64,000 nt of DNA from contig QRDG01000062.1 in the NCBI GenBank assembly GCA_012064385.1, positions 1,041,553 to 1,105,552 on the forward strand, in the 5' to 3' direction. The DNA comes from Puccinellia tenuiflora. Lineage: Eukaryota > Streptophyta > Magnoliopsida > Poales > Poaceae. Below are positions 12,012 through 22,322 of this stretch, piece after piece; position 1 is the first letter of the stretch; every line of letters begins with the position of its first letter. The notes below the pieces were generated by a model that saw only the letters and a program-made list of their open reading frames with translations, did no database searches and was not told where the DNA came from. The position numbers were made by a program, and so were the translations under genes.

Positions 12012-12266
12012 GTGGCGCATGTTATAATGTTTTTGTGGCGCACCATCTTCTGTGGCGCACTAATATATAATGCGCCACTAATATATTTCTGTGGCGCACG
12101 GCAGCTGGTGCGCCACAAAATAGTGATATTTCTGTGGCGCACGCCCGCGGTGCGCCACAGATATATATATTAGTGGCGAGACATCTGTGGCGCATCCTTA
12201 TATGAGGCGGATGCGCCACAGAAAGGGCAAAAAGGTGCGCCACTAGTAGCCTATTTCCTAGTAGTG
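12012..12266. repeat. CACTA subterminal repeat region and right TIR
   Basis: The motif TGGCGCAC or its complement GTGCGCCA recurs about every 20-40 bp in both orientations, several times as inverted pairs separated by short AT-rich spacers. In En/Spm such subterminal motifs bind the TNPA-type protein. The block ends with the terminal CCTAGTAGTG. Confidence 0.75.
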
Positions 12267-12267
12267 C

Positions 12268-12696
12268 CTCTCCGCCCTCGGCTTCCTCCTGATCCCGCAC
12301 GCCAAGCACCTCCTCCTCTCCGCCGCCGCGCTGCTCAGGCCGGCGGCCTCCTGCCTCCCCGCCGCCGCCCTCGCGGGCGCCGCGGCTGCCGTCGCGACCG
12401 CCCTGCTCGGGTGGACCTTGCTGGGCCACCATGCGCGCAAGTGCGGGAAGCCCCGCTGCAGGGGCCTCAAGAAGGCCGTCGAGTTCGACATCCAGCTCGA
12501 GACGGAGGAGTGCGTGCACGGCCGCCCCACGCCCGCCGCCCGATCGGCGCTGCTCGCCGCGGCCGCGGGGGCCCGGCCCGTGGATCTCGGCGACGAGCAC
12601 CGGGAGCTGGAGGCCGAGCTCCGGAAGATGGCTCCGCCTAACCGACGCACCGTGCTCGTCTTCCGATCGCCATGTGGATACCCCAAGGGCCGCATG
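12268..12696 (+). pseudogene. Captured fragment of a plant 'ribosomal protein L34e superfamily' protein
   Basis: In one open frame the fragment reads an Ala/Leu-rich membrane-like stretch (LGFLLIPHAKHLLLSAAALL, then a second one) followed by KCGKPRCRGLKKAVEFDIQL, ETEECVHG, ELEAELRKMAPPN and VLVFRSPCGYPKGRMN. The RC(R/K)NPRC(K/R)GL(R/K)KA(M/V)EFD(I/L)QL and AELRKMAPPN(G/R)R blocks are characteristic of a small plant family annotated as L34e-superfamily. These have two N-terminal membrane segments and a Cys-rich core and are not ribosomal proteins. The start and normal C-terminus are missing. The reading frame runs on into CACTA subterminal sequence and stops at 12906. It lies between two CACTA right ends, which suggests transduplication or nested insertion. 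Confidence 0.65.
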
Positions 12697-12819
12697 AACT
12701 TGCTGCTCCGCTCGGCCAGCGCCTCGACGCGCCTCGGCGCCTCCCGCGGGCGACGGCGGGCGGGGAGGCGGATGCGGCCGTGGCTGCCAGCTTTTTTTTT
12801 AAAACTGAAAACAAGAATC

Positions 12820-12948
12820 TGTGGCGCATGGTTTCGTGGTGCGCCACAAAAATCCGAGTCTTTTCTGTGGTGCACCAGCGGGGTGCGCCACAGAAAAAAA
12901 AATTAGTTCCAAATCCGTGCGCCACTGATAGGGTATTTTGTAGTAGTG
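12820..12948 (+). mobile_element. Second CACTA right terminus
   Basis: The GTGCGCCAC/TGGCGCA subterminal motifs recur here, and the block ends GGTATTTTGTAGTAGTG, again a CACTA right TIR in the same orientation as the one at 12266. With 12268-12819 it may be the right part of an older CACTA element that carries the L34e-type fragment and into which the first element inserted. Confidence 0.65.
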
Positions 12949-12995
12949 GGCCTACAGATAAATAATCCCAACCAGCTTGTTCCACGGTCCCAAGC

Positions 12996-15900
12996 TGCCA
13001 CCTGGGAACCCCGGACTACTAGTCGACGTCCACAAAGAACCCACCTAGCTGCTCGGTGTCGTCCTCCTCTGAAACAAATTCATAAAGGCAGCAAGAAAGA
13101 CTGAGTACGACGTACTCGCAAGTTTAGTAGGGCGATATAGGCCCAATGCTGACGGAGGCTCTAAAGCTGTATATGTAGATGTTTTGCATACTGCTAGTTT
13201 TCATTATTGAAAGCATAAATGACACAAGGCATCGTCTACTCAGAATATTTTTCATAAGAGGGGTAAGAGGGTAAACTTTTCATTCGGTTCTCACCGAACC
13301 AACTTGTAGCCAACACCCACTCATCTCCACCAAGGCACCCCCTCGAATCACCTTCGAGGAAATGAACCTTTATCACACGTTGCTTATGCAACCTTTAGCT
13401 GCCATATCAATTAATTTGAGGTTCTCTATGATCTTATCGTCTATTCCCAAGTCGTCCATAACCACGGACACGGCTTTTCGAAAAGATTTAACCCTGCAGG
13501 GGTGTACTAATTTACCCATTGGTACCGTTCGGCTCACCTGGGTGGCCCTCTTCCTGGGAAGGCCGGCGAGTGGGCGCGGTTAAACCTTTACCTCGCGTGA
13601 GACTATCCAAGAGTCATCTATGATGACAGGGCAAGTTTACCCAGCTATTTCAGCCCCTGCCCCCATCGCCACGCCCTAAACACAAATCCTCCGCAACATT
13701 TCTTTTCCACTCACACGCAAATGGAAAATCGAACTAGAGGACCCTTGGATATGGCCGCACAAGTTATTCAGTTAGTAAGGAGCCCATACTCCCACCAATG
13801 GAAGCACGCTCGTCTTGGTTCAAGAGGTAAAGAACTCGCACCTAGGGGCAAGAATGAGACAAAATACCATCCCCGATGGCAACTCATCCAAGCTTTTTTA
13901 GCATTTTAATTAACCATCACCAGTATCCACCATGCCCGAATCATTCCATCCACATCAATAGCATGGAATTAAATAACGGACAGCTAATCATTCTATTAAG
14001 CATGGCTAAGCATAGCTAAGCATGTATACCAACAATTATATTTTGTATCCGGCCAACACATCATACCTATGGTTCATAGGAGGGGAAGCATGTGATGGTT
14101 CAGGGGATAAACATGCATTCATAGGATACTCTACATCTTGATAAAAAAAATTGACATTGGAATCGCATGCAATATTTTGGTGGATAAAATAAGTTTATAA
14201 AGCAATTGGAAGCTAGATGCCAAGAAGGTTAGGTTATCTCTTGCCTTGCTGCCGGGGCGTGTAGTACGGCTCCTCGGGGTAGATAGGTGAACCCTCGACT
14301 CCAGGATCTATCGATACCCAAAATAACACAAAAGAACAAATAAATCACACGAACACAAGGTGCAATGCTCGATCACATGATGACATGTCAAATTGATGCA
14401 AGGATACCATCATATAAATTAAATAGCAAAAATTAAATGGGGAGCCAAATAATTAGTGCAATTATTTGGAAACAACCCCATATTTAACTTAATGGCCACA
14501 TTGTTTGTAAGATTATTACATTATTAAAAGTGGCTTAAATATGCATGAATATGACATGAAGGAGTGGGTATTGTTTTTCCGATCATTTTGGTACCTTATT
14601 TGTAATTTTCCGTGTTTCGACGAACAAATAGCGAATTAAATAATTATTCGAATTTAATTCCTTTACTCAATTAAAGAATAACATCATAGGAATTTTTGTT
14701 GTCATGACTTGATATTACCATGGTTTGATAGCATTTGGGAATTGATCAAATTGATATAACATGTGCAAGATTTGACTTAATAGAATTCAAGTTATGAAAT
14801 TCCCAAGTTATTATTGAACTAGCCGGTACTTCCGGTAAGGGTCCCGGTAGTACCGGTTTGCCGGTACTTCTGATTGTACTTTCGGTTCTAAACCCAAAAC
14901 ATCCAGTACCGAAAATTCCTAGCCGGAACTTCCGGTGAAGTGCCCGGTAGTACCGGTTTAGCGGTACTTCCGGTGCTACTGCCGGTGTTACTTCCGGTTA
15001 TAAATTGAAACTAACAGAGCTGGGCCGGTACAAGGGGCGGTACTTCCGGACCTACTTCCGGTTTAGCGGTACTTCCGGACCTACTTCCGGTTATAACTTA
15101 AAACTAACAGAACCGGAAATTGTGAACCGTTACTGCCACAGGTAGTAAGACCGGTACTTCTGGTCAACGATTTTGGGCACGGCCACGGCGGAAGCGCACG
15201 GTGACCACGCACACGCCGAGCAAGTGCGCGTCGATGCAGTGCGAGAGGGGCAACCTAAATGCGTGCATTCTACGCGCCGCTCTACAGCGAGCTGGATGGT
15301 GGCGGCGCCGCTAGCTTCTGGTCGCCGTAGCGAGGAGAACGACGGCGACCGGCGGAAGGCCTAGAGCAAGCTACGGCGACGGCGCGGCTACGGCGAGAGA
15401 GGAGGAGGGCGGAGGTGTCCCGGAGGAAGAGCAGCTCACCCTGGACGTGTGCTGGTGCTCGGCTTGAGCACGGGAGGTCGAGAATGGCGGCGAGGGAGCT
15501 CGAGGTGCGGCGGCCGGAGCAGGGGTAGACGAGGACGAAGGACGGACGGCCCGCCCGATTTCCAGCGCCCCTCGTCGATTCCTTTGCCATGGATGTAGGG
15601 GACGGCACGGCGGAGACCAAGGCCAGAGTCGATTTGCTCGTGGACGCTCCTGACGGCGGCGACTCGTGGTGCACGGCGGTGGGGCAGCGTCGGTCGGGGA
15701 AGGAGCTAGGGTTAGGTTTCGATCCAGAAAAACGGGGAGGATGGGTAGGGGGGAGAGAGAGAGGGCGCAGTTGGCGTCGGTCGGGGTCTTTTTCCCCAAG
15801 GGAGTAGGTAGCGCGGCGGGAGCGTGCGGCATGGCGGCACAGTGCCACCACTGTCACTATGGAAACGACGACGATCGGTACTACCGGTCATTGGACCGGT

Positions 15901-16376
15901 AGTTCCGGTTAACTGCTTCAAACAGAACCTGCTATTTTTATTTGGGCATTTAACCACTCCAAAATTTATTTAAAAAAATTCAGGGATGCTCACATCAGGA
16001 TAAGGAAACTCCCTATATTTTTATTTTGAATTTTTGGAACAGCTTAAGAAGGTTTCAATAATAGGGTTTGAGTGGAACCACATTTAGAGTTTTGCAAGTT
16101 GGAAACAATTGGAGGCCAAGCCATTTGGTTCTTATGCATTGTGGTGAACTTAGGAACTTGTTGGACCATATGGTCACCTGCCATGTCATGGGTTGTAGCA
16201 ATTGATGGCATTTCCCATTTTGGTTGATTTGGGAGAGTTTGGCCTCCCCTTTTTAATGTTTACAAGGTTTGGTTGTCAATGTTAACCATTTATCATATGC
16301 CATGATGCAAGCAAAATGGGATGCAAAAAGTGGAATAATTATTCGTATTTTTCAGTACAAAGCTGGGGCTGTTACA
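12996..16376 (-). mobile_element. LTR of a gypsy-type retrotransposon, minus strand (3.4 kb)
   Basis: Read on the minus strand it starts TGTAACAGCCCCAG at 16376 and appears to end GGTGGCA at 12996. It contains the near-palindrome GAGTACGACGTACTC about 120 bp from that end, as in the LTR at 813-5330. The two are therefore related families in opposite orientation. No internal domain, primer-binding site or matching target duplication is recognised (CAAGC on the left, GAGTA on the right), so the left end is provisional. The terminal 236 bp at its right edge are repeated at 23448-23683 because of the segmental duplication. Confidence 0.6.
14818..15165. repeat. Array of CCGGTACTTCCGG-type motifs inside the LTR
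   Basis: About 340 bp carry more than a dozen variants of (A)CCGGTACTTCCGG(T) and its complement AGTACCGG, irregularly spaced; the phrase AGCGGTACTTCCGGACC and its neighbours are duplicated. A second small cluster lies near 15873-15911. The motif is self-complementary at its core (CCGG), so the array can form many short hairpins. Confidence 0.6.
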
Positions 16377-16521
16377 GAGTACTAGTTGTGATGGGCTGTG
16401 TTAATTATAGATAAGAAAAAGCTCAATTCCTTTACTATGACATGGATAGAGCTTCTTGATTTATTCCAGTTGTAATGCATGAAGTAATAGCAATAGGTCC
16501 GATCAACATATATTTATATGG

Positions 16522-16852
16522 CTACGGCAGCTGCCGCCCATCAGCGCAGTTCCTATGGCACAAGCACTTAATGAGATATTTGCACTCGCCGCTGTCGAAG
16601 CCTTCATTCCTGCAGGGATGGTTGCAGATGCCATGCATGAAACAAGTTGCCGGCGTCCATGTGCGGCTCCACTGGGTGTCGCATCCATGTGATCCAATCC
16701 CTTCTGCGTCCAATAGCAAACAAGAAAAAAAACAAATAAATTAACTTGGTTCCCACTGATCTGGACATGTGTGGGTTTATCGTATTCCTACCGGATGACA
16801 AGAGAAGCATCATCACCAGCCAGAAGCATAACGACGCATTGTTGCTCTTCAT
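16522..16852 (-). CDS. Defensin-like cysteine-rich secreted peptide (paralogue 1)
   Basis: Two exons, 16852-16792 and 16703-16522, are separated by an 88-bp intron with GTAGGA donor and ...GCAG acceptor; the intron splits a Glu codon in phase 1. The product is 80 aa: a signal peptide (MKSNNASLCFWLVMMLLLSS) followed by a mature part with eight cysteines spaced C-x12-C-x5-C-x3-C-x9-C-x5-C-x-C-x3-C. This is the plant defensin/DEFL pattern, including the CxxxC of the alpha-core and a gamma-core GECKYLIKC. An intron just after the signal peptide is typical of the family. Such peptides are secreted to the apoplast and act as antimicrobials or as signals in reproduction; which applies here is unknown. 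In-frame upstream Met codons (for example MAWYM- and MTHYLIDMAWYM-) could extend the N-terminus. The chosen start gives the most compact signal peptide. Intact frame, splice sites and TATA box suggest it is functional. Confidence 0.8.
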
Positions 16853-16934
16853 GTACCATGCCATATCGATAAGGTAATGTGTCATGTTTCTTCCCAAATC
16901 TACCTGATGGCTCTATGCGTATATCCATGGTCTC

Positions 16935-16942
16935 TATTTATA
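16935..16942 (-). promoter_or_regulatory. TATA box of defensin-like gene 1
   Basis: On the minus strand TATAAATA lies about 80 bp upstream of the chosen start codon, predicting transcription from about 16905-16912. The identical site precedes paralogue 2 (24242-24249). Confidence 0.6.
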
Positions 16943-17003
16943 ATTCAGCAGGTGTGTCAGTGATGCGAACCGCCAGTTTTAATTCTGAACGGGAATCTTG
17001 CTA

Positions 17004-17176
17004 GGCAACCGAATATCTCTAGGATTTTCGGTGCATATCAAGCCGAATATCTTGAGGATGTCGGTAATGGAATCAATCTCTATGAACGAAAGGCACAATA
17101 TATGGTTTGAATGTACCTATATCCTCAAGATATTCTGCTTGATATGCACCAGGTATTCTAGAGATATTCAGTTGCC
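17004..17176. repeat. Long hairpin upstream of defensin-like gene 1
   Basis: Arms of 56 bp (17004-17059 and 17121-17176) are inverted repeats with seven mismatches and no gaps, separated by a 61-bp loop. Both contain GGTGCATATCAAGC and GAATATCTTGAGGAT. It could be a very small MITE or a foldback RNA precursor. No clear target duplication was seen at its edges. Confidence 0.8.
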
Positions 17177-17515
17177 CAATAAATCTTTATGAGATATTAA
17201 TTTCTGGCATCACACCGAGCTTTAGAATAAGGCCTAGCGTTGCCACAGCTGCGGCCATCACACAATAGCAGGGGCCATATTTTGATCGTTGACGTGTAGC
17301 GGTCAAATCGCAAAGACACAGTGGAGACGAGGTGGTAGATTGATTGTAGGGATGCGGCGCGACCGTTAATTAATGGTCGGTGAATGAATTGTGGGCTGCG
17401 ACACGATTTCCGTGGGGTTGGTTATTACTTTTGCGGGTACGCATGTGAACGCAACTGATTTTGATTGTGCGAGTGTACTCCCTCTTCCCAAATTAGATGC
17501 CTATAGAGAGTTCAG
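17177..17515. other. Spacer with a truncated Stowaway-like end
   Basis: Nothing coding is seen. TACTCCCTC(C)TTCCCAAATTAGATG at about 17476 looks like one terminus of a Stowaway MITE, cut short where the LINE begins. The same structure occurs in copy 2 near 24780. Confidence 0.5.
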
Positions 17516-17517
17516 AA

Positions 17518-18747
17518 AAATGGCCAACTCGCGCTCGCACTCGCGCTCGCCGGCGCACCTCCCGTAGTTCCAGTTCGCCCGTCCTCGCCGCCTCCCCCGT
17601 CGAGGGCGCCTCGCAAAACCAGCCTGCCGCGCGCCTCAGCCCCCATAGCTCCAGCTCGTCCAGCTTGCCAGCTCCGGTCGCCTCCTGCGGTGAGGGTGCC
17701 GCGGAGGACTTGCCCAGCGCCGCCCCGCCGCCTCCCGACGACAGGTACCCCACGTCTACCTCTCCGCGTCCTGCGCGCTCTCCGCGCGTCCTCCCTCCTT
17801 CCTGGCATCTCGCATGCGGCGCCGGTTTGCCTCCCCCGTCTGCTCCTGGCCGCAGCCATCCCCTGCCTGCACGCCGATCGCCATCTTCGTGGTGCGCGAC
17901 TCTGCTGCTAGCTCGGGGAACCGCTTCGTCGTCGCCAACGGGCTGACGTTCCTCTTCTCCACCTTCTCCGACCGGTTCCGCGTTGAGGACGTCTCCGACG
18001 GTGTCTTTCGCACCTCTGTTGCCTCGCCCCAGGTGGCGGCGGCCCTGTTGCGGCGACGTGCGTTCGTGTTCGCCGGAGTTCTGTTCCGCCGCAGCCCTGC
18101 CGTTGCCCAACGGTCGGAAATCCAAGCTCAGGCGCCAACGTGGACTTTCGGTGCGCTGACTTTTCCTTCCGCGCCTGTGCTGTCGGGTGGCCTGTGTCTG
18201 CCGTTGGTGTGGGGGTCCCACTGTTCCGTTACGGAGACCGATCCCGTCTCGCCCACCGCCCTCCCCGTCCACCCCGGCCGGGACGTGTCGCCCCAACCCA
18301 AGGCAAGAGCTACGTGGTGAGCCCCAAGGCAGTTCCTGTGACACGTCGCCTCACGCCGACCAGGGCTCTCCCTCCTCCCCGCCATCCAATCCGGAGCGTG
18401 CGCTGAGATCTTGGGTTGACATCGTGAAAACCCCCAGGTCAACTCCTTCTCCATTTACCTCGGTCTCTCTCGGATCGTCCGCGTTTACGCCGGCCTCTCC
18501 GCCTGCCCCACGGCGCTTAAATCTCTCCCGTCGTTGTTACCGCTGTCTCTCACCTCGCCACTACGTCAGAGACTGCCGTGACCCCTTCGCCTGCCTCAAG
18601 AAAGCGAAGTTGGGTGGAGGAGGCGTGCCGCCGGCCGCACCACCTCGGCTCTCTGCTTTGGAGGTCAGAGCCATGGTGGCCGCCTGTGAGCTCCCAAGCG
18701 ACGCGGTCCGCGACATTGAAGATGCTCTGCAGGTGCCCGATGTGTGA
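17518..18747 (+). pseudogene. LINE ORF1 (nucleic-acid-binding protein), damaged
   Basis: ORF1 appears to start with an Arg/Ser-rich N-terminus (ATGGCCAAC...) and shifts frame several times. Near 18535 it gives a zinc knuckle of form C-x2-C-x4-H-x4-C (CYRCLSPRHYVRDC) and it ends ...ALQVPDV-stop at 18747. Compared with copy 2 it lacks the second zinc knuckle and about 480 bp after it. The deletion joins two CTC triplets (18595-18597). A further 90-bp deletion lies near 17803. Confidence 0.7.
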
Positions 18748-19027
18748 GCTCCCTGCACTGCGCCTTGCGACGTGCCCCGCCTCTTTTTGCTTTGGCCGTC
18801 GCCTCTCCGCGCCCGCTCCGGCGTGCTCTATAGCTAGCGGACCATGCATAGGTCTTGTGTCTTCTGTTATGCCCCTGCTGGCTTGTGTACTGGGCATAGC
18901 TATGCTATTTTGCTGCTTTGTTTAATCCTGCTAGTTTGGACCAAGTGTATGTATGTAGCATGTGTGATGCGCGTAGCGCCGTGTTGTAAATTAAAGCTGG
19001 TTGCTCATGAGTGCTCGTCCATGTAAG

Positions 19028-22012
19028 AAGCTGCTGCTCTGTTCCTGGAACACACGTGGGCTGAACGACGACGACGGCAACATGGTCTGCTTGCAGGAAA
19101 CCAAGCTGAGTGAGGTCACGTCCGCGAAGGCCTCGTCTTTCTTACCTCCCGGCTTCTCCTCGACGTACAGGGCTCTCATCAACCCGCAGCGGAGCTCAGC
19201 CTTGTTCAACTCCATCGTTGATCCGGACCACCTCGGATCACGTGCCACTGCTGGTGGAGGCATCCTCGCGTGCGCCTTCCTCTCAGATTTTTCGGTTTGA
19301 GAAATTTTGGGTCCAATGACGTCCTGACTATCGAGCTTTGATCCAAGACGTTTGGGTCAGGCCTTCCAAACAAGTGGATGGGCGCGGGCTGAATCGAAGA
19401 AGTGGGCCAGATCCAGGCTGCGGCCCAGCTCTGTGGTGGACAACTGCCGGGCCGTGATTGCCCTGCTGGATTTGGTCCAAGAGTTTCGCGTCCTCACCGC
19501 TGCAGAGTCGCGTCTTCGCGTTCATGTCCGTGATCAGCTCTCATCGGAAGGCAGGAAGCTGGACGCTTACCGGAAACAAAGGTACACCTACCGTTTCTGC
19601 AAGCTTGGGGATGAAAACACATCGTTCTTCCACGCGTGTGCGTCCGCTCGCCTACGACGGCGGGCGCGCCTGCTCCAACCACGACGACAAGGCGCGGCTA
19701 CTTCGCGATTTCTACACTGGGCTGCTCGGGACCCTGCGCTCGCTGCTCTACTCCCGCCGGTTCCTGGCCTTGGTGAGGTTGAGGCCCCTTTTACTGAGGG
19801 TGAGCTGCGGAAGGCCATCTTATCCATGCGATCTGATAGCAGTCACGGCCCTGACGGATTCGGCCCCGCCTTCTTCAAGATATTCTGGGAGGTGGTGAAG
19901 CCCGATCTCCTTGCCTTCTTAGATGAGTTTTACCATGGGCGAGCCCACCTCGCTGGTGCTAACCAGGCCTTCATTGCGCTGCTCCCCAACTCGGATGTCG
20001 TCACGACGGCTGATGGGTTCAGGCCGATCTCTCTGCAGAACTGCGTCGTGAAGATAATCACGCGGATTCTCACGACCCGTCTTCATCGATTCATCGAACA
20101 AGTGCTGGGGCTCGAGCAGTCAGGTTTTATTGCCGGCCGTTGCATCTCCGAAAATTTCCTGTATGCGGCTGAATTGATTCAGTGCTGCCGCCTTCGGAAG
20201 ACACCCACGATCGCGCTGAAGCTTGATTTCAGGAAGGCGTTTGACTCTGTTCATTGGGCCTCCCTGGACGCAATCCTGGATGCACGAGGGTTTGGTGTCC
20301 TCTTCAGATCTTGGATTCGTGACATCCTGCGCACCGGCAAAGCTGCTGTGCTGCTCAACGGCGTGCCGGAGGCGTGGATTGAGTGCAAAAACGGGCTGCG
20401 GCAGGGCGATCCACTGTCGCCCTACCTTTTCCTAATTGTCGCGGGCCTCCTTCGTCAGCAGGTTGCCGTTGGCTTGGGTGGTGAGACCATTCTGCATCCC
20501 CTCGTCGACGACCTTCCTTGCCCTGTGATCCAGTACGCCGATGACACGTTGATCCTGGTGCGCGCAGATCCCGGCCAGGTTGCCTTGCTCCGACGTGCTC
20601 TTGATGCCTTCACGGCGGCGACCGGGCTTGCCATCAACTACCACAAGAGCACGTTTGTACTAATCTGCGTCCCGGCGGCCGAGGCAGCCTCGCTTGCCGC
20701 GATCCTCGGCTGCCCAAGCTACCCTCGAGTGCGCTTGACTATCTCGCCGACGAGATCGCTGGGCGAATTCCTAGTTGGCGGGTGCGCATGCTCGACCCTG
20801 GCAGTCGGCTGACGCTCACCACAGCTGTGCTGCCAGCGCTTCTGTCCTTCGCCATGTCGGTGCTGCCAATCTCGAAGAGCACGATGGCCAAGATGGACAG
20901 ACCGTGTCGCGCTATGTTCTGGACAGCTTCTGAAACCTGCTCCGGCGGTGATTGTTTGGTGTCGTGGGATACTGCGTGCAGGCTCCGATCTGAAGGATGC
21001 CTTGGTTTGATTGATCTAGGTGTTCAGAATACCTGTCTCCTTCTCAAGGTCGTGCACAAGCTTGTCTCTGGGGCTGAAAACCCATGAACTACGTGGGTGC
21101 GTCGGTGGTACCTCGAGAGCAGTGATTCCCGTCCTCCGATCCCAACCTGGGCGTGTTTCAGCTCCCTCGTTCCCCTTCTCCGGTCGCTCACCATGGTCAG
21201 AATCGGCAGTGGCGAGAGCACCTCCATGTGGCATGATAACTGGTCTTCGTTGGGCGCACTTGTGACTGCCCTCCCGGCTGCGTTCTCATACAGCCTTGCT
21301 CCTGACATCACGGTGGCCGCGGCAGCTCGCGTTGGGCCTGCAGCCCTGGCATGGCGACCGCGCCTGTCGCCTGTCGCGGTGGTAGAGCGACAGCTCATTG
21401 TTTACGCCCTTGCGCGTCTCGCTCCCCAGCCGGCGACCGACGAACGTTCCTTGCTATGTACCAGTTCAACGTGGTTCAGAACGCGTGACGCGTACCGTCT
21501 CCTCCGATCAACAGGTTGCAGCCCCCCTCTCCGCGACCAATTGGGAGAACTTATAGCCCGTCAAGATTAAGGTCTTTATCTGGATCCTTCGGCACCGCCG
21601 GAGCAGGACGCGTGCGCGGCTTGCCCGTCTTGGCGTGATTCGGTCTGCTGACTGTCCCTTTTGCCCTGGCATTGCAGAGGACGTGGATCACCTGTTCATG
21701 TCGTGTCCCCGGATGCGAGATGTGTGGGCGTGCGTCGCTCCCTCAGCCGACACCAGCTCTCTGGAATCCCTGATTGGGTTGTTCACGGCGTCTCACCCGA
21801 CGTGGGTGCTCCCCCTCCGCATGACCGCGGCCACCCTGGTGCTCTGGATAAGTTGGAAGACCAGAAACAGGCGTGTGTTTGATGGGCTGACCACGACGAC
21901 GCAGGAGTTCTTCGGGTTCGTTCGTCAGCACCTTCAGTTGTGGGTTGTTAGGGCGCCCCGCAGTGTGGATTGCAGACCACTCGTGTCCTGGTGTGCGTCG
22001 CTTCCCTCTTGA
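19028..22012 (+). pseudogene. LINE ORF2 (endonuclease remnant, reverse transcriptase, zf-RVT)
   Basis: The reading starts with the endonuclease opening (LLLCSWNTRGLNDDD, then CLQETKLS), after which most of the endonuclease is deleted. From about 19450 the reverse transcriptase is well preserved: PDGFGPAFFKIFW, FRPISLQNCVVKI, QSGFIAGR, LKLDFRKAFDSVHW, GLRQGDPLSPYLF and the catalytic YADD at 20534-20545. A frameshift near 20730 and a stop near 21086 precede the C-terminal zf-RVT-like part (CPFCPGIAEDVDHLFMSCPR, near 21650-21710). ORF2 ends SWCASLPS-stop at 22012. Such proteins nick DNA and prime cDNA synthesis; this one cannot be made whole. Confidence 0.8.
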
Positions 22013-22164
22013 ACCTCCGTGTAAAAACAACCTCTGTCCGTAATGTATTGTCGCTGTTTTAATTGAAAAATCCAGGTGGGCTGTTCGCCCTCCGTTGCCT
22101 CTTCAAAAAAAAAATCAAACATATCGAAATATATTTCGAGCTACATGAATCAATTCGCGAACCC

Positions 22165-22322
22165 ATATTACTTTGGCCCAAACTTTTCCCAAATATGATC
22201 AACCAAGTCATTTTTATGTGCTTTATGTGTCGAGCGATCCCGGATCTCAGAATCTCTTCGTAGTACGTTAGCGAAATCCTCCATTCCATCATGAGAGAAT
22301 ACCAGTGGTAAAACAGTCGACG
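22165..22322 (-). pseudogene. PIF/Harbinger transposase C-terminal remnant (copy 1)
   Basis: The minus strand gives HDGMEDFANVLRRDSEIRD and DLVDHIWEKFGPK, the same C-terminal tail as in the longer copy at 28636-29090. Homology is cut at 22322, the duplication breakpoint. Confidence 0.7.

Larger units (their letters stand above)
8595..12266 (+). mobile_element. CACTA (En/Spm) transposon, left-truncated
   Basis: The right terminus ends ...CCTAGTAGTG, the inverse of the CACTACTAGG terminus typical of CACTA elements. It is preceded by a 250-bp subterminal region packed with TGGCGCAC/GTGCGCCAC motifs in both orientations. Internal coding sequence resembles the second protein of grass CACTA elements. 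No left CACTA terminus was found upstream, and the element starts mid-exon at the N at 8594. The main transposase (TNPD-type, with DDE domain) is absent, so it is not autonomous. Confidence 0.8.
17516..22114 (+). mobile_element. LINE (L1-type) retrotransposon, copy 1
   Basis: It carries an ORF1 with a CCHC zinc knuckle, a remnant endonuclease start, a complete set of reverse transcriptase motifs, a C-terminal Cys/His region and a 3' end with an A10 tail (22105-22114). Both ORFs are broken by frameshifts and deletions. The same element in copy 2 has the same flanks, so the insertion predates the segmental duplication. Confidence 0.85.
16141..22322 (+). repeat. Segmental duplication, copy 1
   Basis: Sequence from 16141 matches 23448 onward in the same orientation at constant offset (7307 bp) through at least the defensin-like gene and its upstream hairpin, with only scattered substitutions. 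It then continues through the LINE and Harbinger remnant with several internal indels. Homology ends at ...CAGTCGACG (22322 and 28792). Copy 1 keeps the LINE reverse transcriptase that copy 2 has lost. Copy 2 keeps about 480 bp of LINE ORF1 and about 90 bp near 25115-25200 that copy 1 has lost. Confidence 0.9.

Noticed and set aside
12268..12696. A ribosomal protein L34e gene
   Set aside because: The family name is misleading. The visible motifs are those of a membrane-linked Cys-rich plant protein, and only a fragment is present.
12996..16376. Solo LTR with target duplication
   Set aside because: The flanking pentamers (CAAGC and GAGTA) do not match, so a clean solo LTR could not be claimed.
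16475..16744. 89-codon + strand frame, repeated at 23782-24051
   Set aside because: Antisense shadow of the defensin-like second exon; its conservation is due to the duplication.
16604..16897. 97-codon minus-strand frame across the defensin-like intron
   Set aside because: Reads through the intron and leaves the cysteine-bearing exon in the wrong frame. The spliced model explains signal peptide and cysteines together.
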